Shown in pieces: positions 1 to 10,492 of a stretch of 64,000 bases of DNA. Both the position numbers and the translations under genes were made by a program. A model generated the notes under the pieces. The model ran no database searches and was not told the DNA's origin. It worked only from the letters and a program-made list of their open reading frames with translations. The DNA lies in contig JAVGWX010000007.1 in the NCBI GenBank assembly GCA_036924085.1, positions 99,419,641 through 99,483,640 on the forward strand, in the 5' to 3' direction. Source of the stretch: Ariolimax columbianus (Eukaryota; Mollusca; Gastropoda; Stylommatophora; Arionidae). Positions within the stretch are counted from its first letter, which is position 1, and every line of letters starts with the position of its first letter.

Positions 1-136
1 CTGTACAACACGCAGGACACACGTGGACATCATCTGTGAAGGCAATGTTATGCATCCCTTCCTTTTTTGCAGTTAGATTTTTCAGTGTTGCAACCATGCC
101 CCTGTCCTCTGTGATATTTTAGTGGGTCAGGCTGGG

Positions 137-252
137 CAGTTTGATGCAAGCAGTTTGATGCAAGCAGTCTGATGCAAGTAGTTTGATGCAAGCCGTTTGA
201 TGCAAGCAGTTTGATGCAAGCAGTTTGATGCAAGCAGTTTGATGCAAGCAGT
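137..252. repeat. 14-bp minisatellite, about 8 copies
   Basis: Head-to-tail copies of CAGTTTGATGCAAG with few substitutions (for example TCTGATG in one copy). It lies just beyond the 3' end of the minus-strand coiled-coil reading frame. No coding role is inferred, although short frames stay open through it. Confidence 0.93.
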
Positions 253-353
253 TCCAAGAAGTCGACATCAGTGAGAATATTGTCCAGATATACATTGAAA
301 GAGACTTTGCACGGACTTCCTGTCTGATCTCCGAGCGCTTGCCTTTTCTCTTC

Positions 354-545
354 TCATGGTACACCAGCTGCGTTTAGCAAGTTTTGTACTTTAATCTGAT
401 TTTCCTGCAGCAGCTTAAAGTTCGAGACTCGAGCTGTGTAATTTTGTAACAGACGCACTTTTTTTGACAACTGCACCTTACTGTATAACTGATTCAATTC
501 AGCTTCCCTTGCTTTGTTGCTATATAGATCTATTTTGGACGCCAT
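354..545 (-). CDS. Candidate small coiled-coil protein or first exon, function unknown
   Basis: A 63-codon frame starts at an ATG with G at -3 and +4 (545) and ends in TGA at 354. The product is rich in Lys, Leu, Gln and Asn with heptad-like spacing (LNQLYSKVQLSKKVRLLQ, then VSNFKLLQENQIKVQNLL), so a helical coiled coil is likely. Unlike most short frames here it has no repeat content and ordinary codon use. A donor-like GT lies near the end (GCAGCTG then GTGTAC), so it may be the first coding exon of a longer gene running off the left edge. I do not recognise the family. It could be a chance frame. Confidence 0.35.
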   Translation of the reverse strand: MASKIDLYSNKAREAELNQLYSKVQLSKKVRLLQNYTARVSNFKLLQENQIKVQNLLNAAGVP

Positions 546-1663
546 GCCCTTTGACTGGTCTAGTGGTAGACCTGTCCTCTCCTATCTATATTGCATAATT
601 TCACGACAACAACATTCAGGAAATGAACACGAAAATGGAGTAGCAGGATCAAAACACCCATAACATTTTTTTATTTGCTTTCTTTTTCCACACAACACAC
701 TAACAAATGTACACATTTATTTTTCACACTACCTCTGGAATGTGGTCTGGATATATTCTGCCTTCTGTATCTTCATAACGAACTTCTACTTCTCTGCTGA
801 CTAACTTTTACTTCTTTTAGATGATAACCCCTGCTTCTTCTTCTTCTTCAATCAACTAAATTGAAACTTTATGGTTAATCAACACCGATAACTATTTTGT
901 CAACTCAAGTCTTGGTCATTTTGGTTGGAATTTTCTTCTAATCAAAATCAAGATAAAAATGAAATTTTCGTTTATATTTCAGTGCAGTCGTAAGACGCTT
1001 GTGAGAGAAGAAATTTGCAATGAGATATGTTTGTTTCTTTTCTTCGATGGACTTTCAAAACGCCAAGAATAACTTCTATCTGAGTCTCGTGGAGTTTTAT
1101 AAATATTTCCTACTACTTGATGACTGAGGAGACCTAGGCGACTCTCTCTGAATACGATTCTATTGGTGAAAATTCTTTGCTCTAGTTTCCGATTCCAACT
1201 ATAGATGCGTAAAGGGAGAATTCAAGATGAAGGAATCTTTGTTGGCGCTTCATCACGCTGCCTTAGAATCTTTGTATCTAAATGCAAACTTTTTATAGAA
1301 GTAAAATTGAATACGATCTATATCAGATTTAGTTTGATAGCGTAGATTCTGTAATGATAGGTGTATTTCAGTTTGAGGATCTCAATTCCGGGCTGGAGAC
1401 AGTTCATTGACTCCTGCCTTCTGGTGTACTTCTTGAAACAAAACCTAGTTGGCTTCCAAGATGGCTCCTCGGGGCGATCTACTACCGTTTTTTAGAAGTC
1501 CTCTTGAAACTAAACGTAGTTGTTTTCTGGACTCTTGAAATTTGCAGGAAAATTATGAAAGAATGATAGTTACCTCGCATACTTTTCCAATGAAGTATGG
1601 ACTGAAATGTCGTGTTTCTGTCAGTCTTCACCAGGCTGTCCGTCTTCGTGCGTTTCAGCAACT

Positions 1664-1673
<10 letters not shown>
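546..1673. other. Non-coding, no feature recognised
   Basis: AT-rich unique-looking sequence. I see no convincing frame, RNA gene or repeat array here on either strand. Confidence 0.5.

Positions 1674-1711
<38 letters not shown>
1674..1711. repeat. (CT)n microsatellite
   Basis: About 19 uninterrupted CT dinucleotides. Confidence 0.97.
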
Positions 1712-1713
<2 letters not shown>

Positions 1714-2720
1714 GTAGGTAAACTATGATTCTAAATCCATTTCAGCTAGCCTAAAGTACCGCTTAGCCGAGCCTCCAGCTCATCCAATCATGCCTTGCCC
1801 ATTGGAAAATGGCGGCAAGTGACGCAATCAATGTTTAAGAACTGGCCTAGACTTTGTTGTGACTGATAAGTCATGCTTGCACAGATTTTTGACGCAACTG
1901 TTAAAATGTATAACATATCCGATACGCACTTCGTCCATTTAGATATTGTAACAGAGTTACAGGGGTCCAACGAGCCAAAGCCAGGGAAGCCCTGAAAATA
2001 CTGTTCGTGGTACCCAAACATAACTTGAGAACCCGGCCCGAGAGATTCAGTTCATTGAAGGAGGCATGGTCCTCAACTATCAAACAGTGCAAGTTGGGGC
2101 TGGCCGGCCTTCTGTTTTCCCGGTTTGAACTGGGAATCCCCGTCAACAAGCGGTCAATCAGTGTTTGGAAAATAAGGCAGCCTTTCTTTGGGACACGCGA
2201 GTTCAAATAAAGTTGGTGGGAAATGAACTCAAGAAAGTAGAAGTCATTATTTAAAGCGGGGGAAACTTAGCATATAAGCTGGAGTGAGACAGAATAGAAA
2301 GAAGACCAGAAACAGCAGACCAAGGGTGTCCTACCAGACAGTATAGTGAGTAGCACTTAGTCTAGAACAAGTAGATAGTTAAAAGCAACATAAACTTAGC
2401 CAGTGAGTCAAACTAGTAGAGTTAGAAGCCACCGAAGCAGACCAACACGGAAAGGCAACGAGAGACCACACACATGTAAGAATATGTCTGTGTGTGATGT
2501 TCTGTTCGAGACGTCGTCGCTAACATCTTGCTCGAGTGACCTGACTTCATTCTCGTCAGACGGAGACGTGTTGTTGCAACACGAAGCTGTCGTCCTAAGA
2601 AGACCGTTGTGATTTGTGGGTTTCCTCGTCCTGAAAACCCCAGTAACACAACCACTGTCGTCTGTCATAGACACGAGCACAGCGGCAGACAGAGTACAGA
2701 TGCAGTCACCGACTGCCTGA
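1712..2720. other. Unassigned sequence, possibly degraded retroelement
   Basis: Short frames of 67-101 codons overlap on both strands at 1.9-2.2 kb without recognisable motifs. The stretch from 2220 to 2700 (purine-rich, with repeated short GTAG/AGAC motifs) has the look of an LTR or untranslated leader, but I found no partner copy in the window. Left unassigned. Confidence 0.3.
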
Positions 2721-2987
2721 TGTAGAGACGATGCAAGAGGTCCAGTAGACATCTGCCTTACGTGAGACGAGACAAGAGGTCCAGTAGACATCTGCCTTAC
2801 GTGAGACGAGACAAGAGGTCCAGTAGACATCTGCCTTACGTGAGACGAGACAAGAGGTGCAGTAGACAGCTGCCTTACGAGAGACGAGACAAGAGGTCCA
2901 GTAGACATCTGCCTTACGTGAGACGATACAAGAGGTCCAGTAGATAGCTGCCTTACGAGAGACGAGACAAGAGGTCAAGTAGACATC
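2721..2987. repeat. 39-bp minisatellite, about 6.5 copies
   Basis: Unit begins GTGAGACGAGACAAGAGGTC and ends with CTGCCTTAC, with two main variants (GTGAGA or GAGAGA start; ACATCT or ACAGCT). The unit length is a multiple of three, which leaves long frames open on both strands. These are products of periodicity, not genes. Confidence 0.93.
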
Positions 2988-3599
2988 CATGTTTGTGTAA
3001 GCTGAGAGGACAGCTAGATGAGGACTGAGAAATTCTAGATAGACATCCTTTATATCAACGCACAGAGATAGACAGTGAATAGAACAATTGCTTGATTCCG
3101 ACCACGTGACGAGAACCCTGGGTCAAGTTTAGTACTAGAGTAAGACCTGTGCTACTTGCACGAACCTTTAGAAGTAATCTTAGTCAGTTAGAGAAGTGAT
3201 AATAACCAACCTCTTGAGAGACATTAGAATTCATTAATAATTGATGAACAGTATAATGTGATCGATGAGCCTAGTGATTTGATTTGATGTGCATATTGTT
3301 TTACTTGTGTGAAAAATACATGCTGTGTTTTACCTGTGTTGAAAGAATTGTGGGTATTTAATTTAGAGAGATAGTGGTAATGAAGATTAGGATAGGGAAT
3401 ACGTTAACCTTGTTATATAACATACTAAATGATACCGAGACTTAGGATATAAAAATTATCGTTAGGACTACAATATTTCTAATTTATTCCTGACCTTGGT
3501 TCTGCTGTCCGAAATTAGCCAGTTTCTTTGATCTAGGTCTGCTGTCCCGTCAATACAATATTCATGATTCCAGAAACCATAGAAAAATATGAAGGAAAA
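2988..3599. other. Non-coding, no feature recognised
   Basis: AT-rich spacer between the 39-bp array and LINE-A. No frame, repeat or RNA gene is visible. Confidence 0.45.
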
Positions 3600-5460
3600 T
3601 AACTTCTGCTATTTCCTACTCATTCGTCCTACTATATTTTGCAAGCGTATAGAAGGATGATTGGCAACACAGCACGATAGACTTTGATTATGGTAGCAAA
3701 ACTAACGCCAGACGGTCAAACATGTGTAGTCTTTCAAAAGCAGCACTTGCTTTAGCAAACCTATTATAGACTTGAGTTTACATTCGCTTCTCTGGTGAAT
3801 GTAATAGTAAGATAGCTAAAGATACTAACCGATTGAATGTGTTGACGCTGTACAGTAACGATTGGTTTGTGACAGTGCTTCCCTGTAGAGGGTAGGATCA
3901 TTACTCCCGTCTTATTTGCATTGCCCGTAATTCCAAAGCTGTTACCCGCTGTGCATGTCCTGATCTGGGAAGTGTTAATAACAGTCATCAAAGAAGAGAT
4001 CTAAGAATGGTTTGCGTTCACCTTTGTGTGGAACCGTAGCCCTCTCAGTTTGAATTGATATCCATCTATTGTGAAACCGATATGTGTGTCATATGTGTGC
4101 CAGTGGCACAGTCGTGTATACCTGCAGACATCATCGCATTAACTACCGCACTGAAGAACATTGAGACTAGATCGTAGACCTGTTTGACTCCGTGTATTGC
4201 AGTCAATACTGCAGACCTATCACCATCATTCAGTACACGAGACGACATGCCACCAAGAAACTGATGGTCGACTTCGATGAATTATCCGGGAAGTCGAATT
4301 TATTCAATGTTCATTATTTTCCAGAGTTCTTCTCTGTTGGAATTGTCAACGACCTTGTCAAGTCAACTACAGTCATGCACTAACCCAATACTGTTCCTGG
4401 CATTCTTTCTGGTTTTGACCAGTTGAATATATCGTGTCCAACGTCCCGCGACCAGCTCGGAAATCACACTGATTCTCAAAGTGTAGCTACCGCTGATAAT
4501 TAGTTGTTAAATGGTTAAGAAAGACTCGAGCCCTATTTTTGTCAGCGACCGACAGAAGCACGATTCCGCCTGTGATTATGACAAGTGTGATGATTGCCAT
4601 TGCGCTTGCACATGTGACTAATTATGACATAATTGAGTTTCTCTGGTATATGACCTGCGTCCCAAATTGAGTGATAGAGGTATGTTAGTTTGTGCAGCAG
4701 CCATAGCCTCCTTCTTTGTAAACCTCAGCAGGCATAGCATCTGACCAATTAGCCTTTCCGTTGGACATTATGTTGAATATTTTCTCGTCCTCAATTTAAC
4801 GTGTGTTGGAAGTCAAGCATGTCGTTGATAACAATCTGAGACATTCGTCCTATTGCTGGTTTGTTCGCTGATAGAGGAAGAACAGTTTACGTTAGCAGGG
4901 AAATGCCTCGTTGGTGCTCCAAAGTATGAATCATTTCTTGGCAAGCAGTGATGTGCCATCAGCATTAAGGACAGGATATACATGATAGGATATAAATGAC
5001 AGGACTAATGATAGTATTTATCTGTCAGGGCGCCGAGGAACATCTTCGAATAGTTTGTATCTGCAAACTGCTGGAAGTCATCCACCTGCTGTTGGGCCAG
5101 GCATCCTGCGGCATGTTATCCACCTGCTGTTGGGCCAGGCATCATGCGGCATCTTATCCACCTGCTGTTGGGCCAGGCATCCTGCGGCATGTTATCCACC
5201 TACTGTTGGGCCATGCACTCTGCGGCATGTTATCCACCTGCTGTTGGGCCAGGCATCCTGCGGCATGTTATCCACCTGATGTTGGGCCAGGCATCCTGTA
5301 TACCCCGAGTTAGTTCTGTACAATATTGGTGATGGATGACTTTTAGGAACTGGATGATGGATCATCCTCTTGGAGTATCTGTTTATTATCCAGCAGCGTC
5401 ATTATAGCCTGATCATTTTCATCAAACATGTCAGGCTTCCTGTGAACTACATAACCCAAG
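3600..5460 (-). mobile_element. Decayed non-LTR retrotransposon (LINE-A), linker plus reverse transcriptase
   Basis: Reading the minus strand from 5460 down, fragments appear in the order expected for an endonuclease-RT LINE: a pre-RT segment with FDENDQAIMTLLDNK (about 5430), ADTNYSKMF (about 5050), DAMPAEVYKEGG (about 4720), NQCDFRAGRGTLDTIY (about 4450), RVLNDGD...GVKQ (4066-4248), then FGIT and the thumb region down to AKASAAFERL near 3750. The frames are broken by many stops and shifts, so this is an old dead copy. The same family recurs at 31431-32965. Clade not assigned; an RTE- or L2-like origin is possible. A minisatellite expansion lies inside it at 5081-5305. Confidence 0.8.
5081..5305. 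repeat. 38-bp minisatellite grown inside LINE-A
   Basis: About six copies; unit begins CACCTGCTGTTGGGCCAGGC and carries TGCGGCATGTTATC. On the minus strand the unit reads like LINE-A's pre-RT segment (a GATGCCTGG core, like the DAW residues seen in this LINE type). It is flanked on one side by the upstream FDEND segment and on the other by the ADTNYSKM segment. The array is therefore an internal amplification of element sequence. Confidence 0.8.
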
Positions 5461-5624
5461 TACTCAGAATCGCTAGAGTAGACAGCTCCTTCGCAGAAAC
5501 CTAGTCATCCTCCATTGTGTTCATTTAGAACTGTGCATCCTTCAGCCGACTACCAAAAACCATGGAAAACCTATCTTCGGGAGTTCTATTTTACAGTTTG
5601 GAGATATTAAGGTTCTTCCCATGC

Positions 5625-6865
5625 TTTCGTCTGGAGGAAGACTAACGTCTGGTCAGGCAAAATCTCTGATCAGGCTGTTTTCATGGCAGTGTAGCAGATC
5701 CCACTGTATGCCCTAGGGTTATTCTAACTTAGAACATTATCACACTCATCCACATCAATCATGACCACACACAGCAAATAATATAGCACACAACAGATGG
5801 CATATTTATTATATAATACTCATACCAGACAAATGAATAGTGAAATTACAAACACAATACAATACATATCATCTTAACTAAATATTCCTATATTATATAT
5901 ATATGTTAAAATACATATTAACTAAAACGGAAATTTTAAGCATTAGCTATTGATGGAATTCCCAACTATCTAAAACCCAGTTCTATTGCCTTACTCCCAT
6001 CACACATACATCTCTTTAACTGCGTCCTCAACACACCTTATAAACAACTCTTCCTCACTCAAATCCCCTCAGGCGGGGGATCTGGACACACCTCGTTCAC
6101 AATGTGTCCTGCTTACAACACACGTTTAGATTATCTATTAATACAAAACTCACACACCTATTTGAGCGACCTTGTTCTATCACTAACATTCGTATAATAG
6201 TTTATCAATCGCTTCTCTATCTAAGTCAGTGAGCTAAACCACTCCTATCTACATTCACTCTCTCGCTCTCCTCTCCTCTCCATCCAGCCTGCTGAGCTAA
6301 ACTTTGACTCTGTGTTATATACACTCAAGCAGTATCAAAGCTAACCAATGGATCTCAGGGGGATGGCTCTATTCAGTCTAATTGGAACGAAATACTTTGC
6401 ACACCTGTGACTCATCTATAGCAGCAAGCTCCGCTACCATCCCGTCTGTCACTCATTCTCCCCCTACCCAAATCGGAACGCCAGTGGTCAGCTCCTACCT
6501 GTCCACATTCTTTGCCCCAACTCTGTTTTCCTTTGTTGGGACGGTGAGTGACCTAGGCACGCATTTAGGTACATTTGTTCTGAGTCGTCAACCACATCAC
6601 CCCTGCTCTAAACTCTCTTGCTCCGGCTGGAACTGTTACAGCAGTCCGACTTACAAGATAAGGGATCTACGTGATCACCATAGTAGTGATCGACACCCAG
6701 ATGAAGCCAAGCATAAAACAACCGCCTGGAGGACCCCGGTTTTCCTTAATCAGCACGCCCGAGATGTTAGAAAACCTACGACAACCCGCCACTTAACAAC
6801 CTTTCTAGAGCGCACATAAAACTAATCCTACTCATTGTAGGCATTCAACTACAACAACCTCTTTC
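5625..6865 (+). mobile_element. R-family interspersed repeat, copy 1, split by a solo LTR
   Basis: Left part 5625-5689 (GTCAGGCAAAATCTC, then GGCTGTTTTCATGGCAG) and right part 6641-6865 (CACCATAGTAGTGATCGACA, CAGATGAAGCCAAGCAT, CAACTACAACAACC) match the other R copies at 7225, 8565 and 61575. The two parts become contiguous once the LTR at 5690-6640 is removed. The family ends in a (CAACA)-type tail, suggesting a retrotransposed unit on the plus strand. One frame of the 3' half (DEAKH, then HQHARDVRK) is shared between copies, so it may be the degraded 3' end of a LINE. Confidence 0.8.
5690..6640 (-). mobile_element. Solo LTR of the 39-44 kb LTR retrotransposon family
   Basis: On the minus strand it begins TGTAACAGTTCC.GCCGGAGC and ends CTGCTACA, matching the paired LTRs at 39187 and 43810 along its length, including the GTATATAA promoter region and the AATAAATATGCC-type polyadenylation region. 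It is about 951 bp against 912 bp and clearly more diverged than those two are from each other. It is flanked by a perfect 4-bp direct repeat GCAG (5686-5689 and 6641-6644), as after LTR-LTR recombination of a full insertion. Confidence 0.92.
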
Positions 6866-7224
6866 ACCTAACCGCGTGGAGCGAGTGTTGAAAAGAAGAG
6901 AATCTATTAATAACCTCTCAATAATGTTGGAGACGTCGAAAAACAAAATGGTGCATGTGGCAAATAACCTACCCATTGTGCAACCATTGTTATTGAGACG
7001 GCCAGGGTCAACACTCTGGTACGGGCTTCCTGTAAGTGGATCAGCTGTTACTATAACCATACATATGGAACGAACGGAAAAGTCACCATAATCGCCTCAT
7101 CAGTATATGCTGGCTAGGTCACGATCCGCTTTGACTCCCCGATTATCATATCACGCTTAAAATATATTATCTGGTTTTTATGTCGCGTGCAATATCGTCA
7201 AATTTGCTTCGGATATTTATTAGT
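6866..7224. other. Spacer between R-family copies
   Basis: Overlapping short frames on both strands (6845-7091) show no recognisable domain. No repeat is seen. Confidence 0.35.
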
Positions 7225-7875
7225 TCGTAAAGGGAACTGGAACGCTAGTCATGTCAGGCACAATATACTGGTCAGAGGTGTTAGTCAGGGTCAGGCACAA
7301 TATACTGGTCAGAGGTGTTAGTCAGGGTCAGGCACAATATACTGGTCAGAGATGTTAGTCAGGTCAGACACAATATACTGGTCAGAGATGTTAGTCAGGG
7401 TCAGGCACAATATACTGGTCAGAGATGTTAGTCATGGTCAGGCACAATATACTGGTCAGAGATGTTAGTCAGGGTCAGGCACAATATACTGGTCAGAGAT
7501 GTTAGTCAGGGTCAGGCACAATATACTGGTCAGAGATGTTAGTCAGGGTCAGGCACAATATACTGGTCAGAGATGTTAGTCAGGGTCAGGCACAATATAC
7601 TGGTCAGAGATGTTAGTCAGGGTCAGGCACAATCTCTTTTCCGTGTAGCGTTTCCTGGAAACAGGTTGTAAGACAGACGGACTGATGAGATAAAATTCTC
7701 GCAGATGAAGCCAAGCACAGCACAACCGCCTGGAAAACCGGGGCCTACCTTCATCAGCATGCTCGAGATGTGAAGAAAGCTACTACAACCCACCAAATAA
7801 CGCCCTTTTCATGGCGCACAAAAGAGTGAACTTACTTAATGTATCAATGAAACAACAACAACAACAACATTAGCC
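7225..7875 (+). mobile_element. R-family interspersed repeat, copy 2, with expanded core
   Basis: Starts GGAACTGGAACGCTAGTC, has a greatly expanded 37-bp core, then CCGTGTAGCGTTTCCTGG, CAGATGAAGCCAAGCACAGC and a tail of repeated CAACAA units. It shares order and sequence with copies at 8565 and 61575 but has about ten core units instead of about two. It lacks the segment with the GTAGTAGTG motif, so it also carries a small internal deletion. Confidence 0.82.
7253..7632. repeat. 37-bp minisatellite inside R-family copy 2
   Basis: About ten copies of a unit containing GTCAGGCACAATATACTGGT and AGAGATGTTAGTCAG. The two left-most copies share an AGAGGTG variant and most others read AGAGATG, consistent with local copy-to-copy homogenisation. 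Confidence 0.95.
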
Positions 7876-8564
7876 CTTAGACATATTCGTCAAGTAAAGA
7901 TATATTTCAAATCAGTTCCTAAAACAACACACGTATTGACGGTATCTAGTGATCTTACGTATTGTTTATTTACTGACCATGATTTACTTCCTATTGGCAG
8001 CATTGGCTCTAGTTAACTAAGTAAAAATGTTATGTTACTTCAATTCACATATGCTTTTTGTTTAGAGGGGCAGCGTGATGCAATTCACAAGAGAAGTGTT
8101 AGGAGTTCGGCTCCCGCTATTTAGACACTACAGTTGACCCAGCCATAAACAGGTACTTAGGATAGAAAGGGTATAGTAAGAGAACTGGCGACCATCCAGC
8201 CCTCCCCCCCCCCAGCCTCCAGCCTCCTACTCATAAATAAGCGTTGACCTAGTACAAAGAAATCTCTAACACTTTATCCCCGACTACACTGTCCTCTAAG
8301 GGACTAAATTGACTTTGACTTCTACTTTGACATTGATCTACGATATAGACGTATGTTCAGCCAGTTATTCCGTTGTTTATTTCTGCTGCACGTTATCCGC
8401 TGTAATGAAATCAGCTGTCGAGCTTAACAATTGTTTCTTTCATGTAGCATTGAGGAGAAGGTTTCCTCGCTCTAACGGTCACATCGGTATTGCTAGTATG
8501 GTCACGTGATGTTACTTCTCATGCATATTCTATCCCTATTATTGCATTATTATAAGTCTCCGGG
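7876..8564. other. Spacer, no gene recognised
   Basis: Contains a short poly-C (near 8205) and a frame at 8309-8509 with no recognisable features. A segment near 8060-8150 has a weak tRNA-like look (GGAGTTCGGCTCCCGC) but no convincing second promoter box. Confidence 0.35.
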
Positions 8565-8915
8565 AGAACTGGTACGCTAGTCTAGTCAGGCACAACATAC
8601 TGATCAGGACGTTGTTTCAAGTTCAAGCACAATACACTGACCAAGACTACAATCTCTCTTTCATGTAGCGTTCCCTAGAAACATGCTGTTTTCAAGGCAG
8701 TCTGGCTGACGAAATGTGGATCGATGTGATTATCGTAGTAGTGACAGCTACGCAGATGAGGCCAAGCATAGCATCAACCACCTGGAGGACCGGGACTCAC
8801 CTTCATCAGCATGCTCGGGATGTGAGGAAAGCTACTTCAGCCCACCACGTAACGTCCTGTTCAGTGCGCATACAAGAGTAAACTTACCCATTGTTGGCAT
8901 TCAACAGCAACATCA
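8565..8915 (+). mobile_element. R-family interspersed repeat, copy 3
   Basis: ACTGGTACGCTAGTC, two degenerate core units (TCAGGCACAACATACTGATC and CAAGCACAATACACTGACC), CATGTAGCGTTCCCTAGAAA, ATCGTAGTAGTGACAGC, CAGATGAGGCCAAGCAT, CAGCATGCTCGGGATGTGAG and a CAACAGCAACATCAACATC tail. This is the most complete short form of the family in the window and shows that the ancestral core had about two units. Confidence 0.82.
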
Positions 8916-9297
8916 ACATCAGTCTCCTTCTCCTGCCCCTCTTCTGTCCCTCTCACCAACGCCATTATTTCCATCCGCCCCTGCATCTGCAAACGCTTTA
9001 TTCTGTAGCAGTGTTTTAAAAATGGACAAACGGACGAACTCAGAATCCAAATGCAGAACGATTGTGTATTGATGCATATAATGACATGGTGTATTAACCA
9101 TTTGCCGCACTGTACGCCAATCGTTATGACTCAGCAGATGGATTATATAATGACATACATTTCAAGTGCATGGCTCAAAGGCCAAGCTGCGCAAGGCAAT
9201 CATGGAGATATGACAGTCCCACTAATCACGTGACTGTTCCCTTGGTTTGCAATGACAGCTATTCATCAATTTCAATTTAAAACTGTCTTCCTGAACC

Positions 9298-9402
9298 ATG
9301 GCCAGACAAACTCGTATTGGTGGTTTATTGGCGCTCGTTTCTGTAATAGTTTCCTGTCAACATGTTTATGCTGTTAGCAGTGAAGACGAAAGCCATTTGT
9401 AA
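9298..9402 (+). CDS. Candidate secretory leader (first exon or tiny protein)
   Basis: A 34-codon frame from ATG (ACCATGG, a strong Kozak context) to TAA at 9400. Residues 1-6 are basic (MARQTR), residues 7-19 are a hydrophobic core (IGGLLALVSVIVS), and a signal-peptidase-like VYA site sits near residue 25, followed by an acidic stretch (SSEDESH). This is the textbook layout of a signal peptide. A GT that could serve as donor overlaps the stop (CATTT then GTAACA), so it could be a first coding exon of a secreted peptide gene. No downstream exon could be linked, so it may be fortuitous. Confidence 0.3.
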   Translation: MARQTRIGGLLALVSVIVSCQHVYAVSSEDESHL

Positions 9403-9509
9403 CACCAGCATTATCTGGCTTCTCACTCAATAACTCCTGTATAGATCTCCTGCTCCATAAATCAATTGACCGCCAGGGACTGAAAGCAGTCACACCAATT
9501 TAAGGTGGA

Positions 9510-9655
9510 ACACGAGTTTTAGACATGCACACACAAACACGAGATTTAGACATGCACACACAAACACGAGTTTTAGACATGCACACACAAACACGAGTTT
9601 TAGACATGCACACACAAACACGAGTTTTAGACATGCACACAAAAACAAAAGTGTC
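9510..9655. repeat. 27-bp minisatellite, about 5 copies
   Basis: Units contain ACACGAGTTTTAGACATGCA followed by a CACACAA run. Confidence 0.93.
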
Positions 9656-9835
9656 AACCAAATATATCATCAAAATGTCTTCCCTACGTTTTTAGAGCTC
9701 ACACAAAAGAAAACAACTGATTTATGCAGATACAGAACATCCAACTCTTTAGAGATGGAATCTATCCAAGATGGAATAAACAACACATGACAGGGCGAAC
9801 AGAACGTTTATGAAAATTTACATTGAACCAAGTGA

Positions 9836-10492
9836 TTGAACAGGATCAATCTTCTAATTATCTGGAGTTGGTCTCTCGCCGCGCGTGTGACTCTCATCCA
9901 GTATTCGTACAGCCATCTCAGTCCCGCCAGACGGAGTGATAGCGCGGGCTTGCCTAACACGCTCGCTTGCCTTTCCCCGACACTCTGGCGGGACCAGATT
10001 TCTGGCGTCGTACCGCTGGCAACATTGCGTTACTGTGGCCCGTATCGAGAAACTTTGACAGTCAGTGGTGGTTATTCGAAGGCTTATAGCCGACCTCGAC
10101 AGTTCGTCTCGCTGGTGGTAATTCTCTCGTAAAGAGCTTGTGACCGGCAAATGGAAAGCAGGAATCGTGCCTAAAGGCCCTGTCCTTGCCCTACCAACCG
10201 TTCGGAGAAGGGCAGGCCGGTAGGCAAAAATCGTCTCCAGTCCCAGTGAAATTCAACGCCGGGGCCGTTGGGATCCGTTCTGCACAGAGCTCTGCCATCC
10301 CTCCCCGATCAAGCCCGGTCTGTCGGTCGTCTGGTGTGTGTACGGGCTGCTGTCAGGCGGTCCTAGGTCGACGGAGTGAGGGACGGAACAGCCGTCCGTC
10401 CGTCAGTCGGTCCCTGCGGCCGTCCTAGTGAGGCTTTTTACACATCCGTCTCCGACCACCGGTGTGTGTGTGGTTCGTACGTCTCCGACAGA
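9836..10492 (+). other. GC-rich leader directly before 18S, likely external transcribed spacer remnant
   Basis: Base composition changes sharply from AT-rich surroundings to GC-rich sequence with CCGTCCGTCC-type runs, and continues without a break into the 18S start at 10493. That position and composition fit a 5' external transcribed spacer of an rDNA unit. No protein frame here is credible. The identification rests on position only. Confidence 0.5.

Noticed and set aside
2408..2908. 166-codon minus frame with repeated MSTGPLVSSHVRQ
   Set aside because: 39-bp array periodicity, and no start or domain evidence.
9500..9660. CRISPR-like array
   Set aside because: The repeats are contiguous with no unique spacers, in a eukaryotic context. 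The same holds for all other arrays here.
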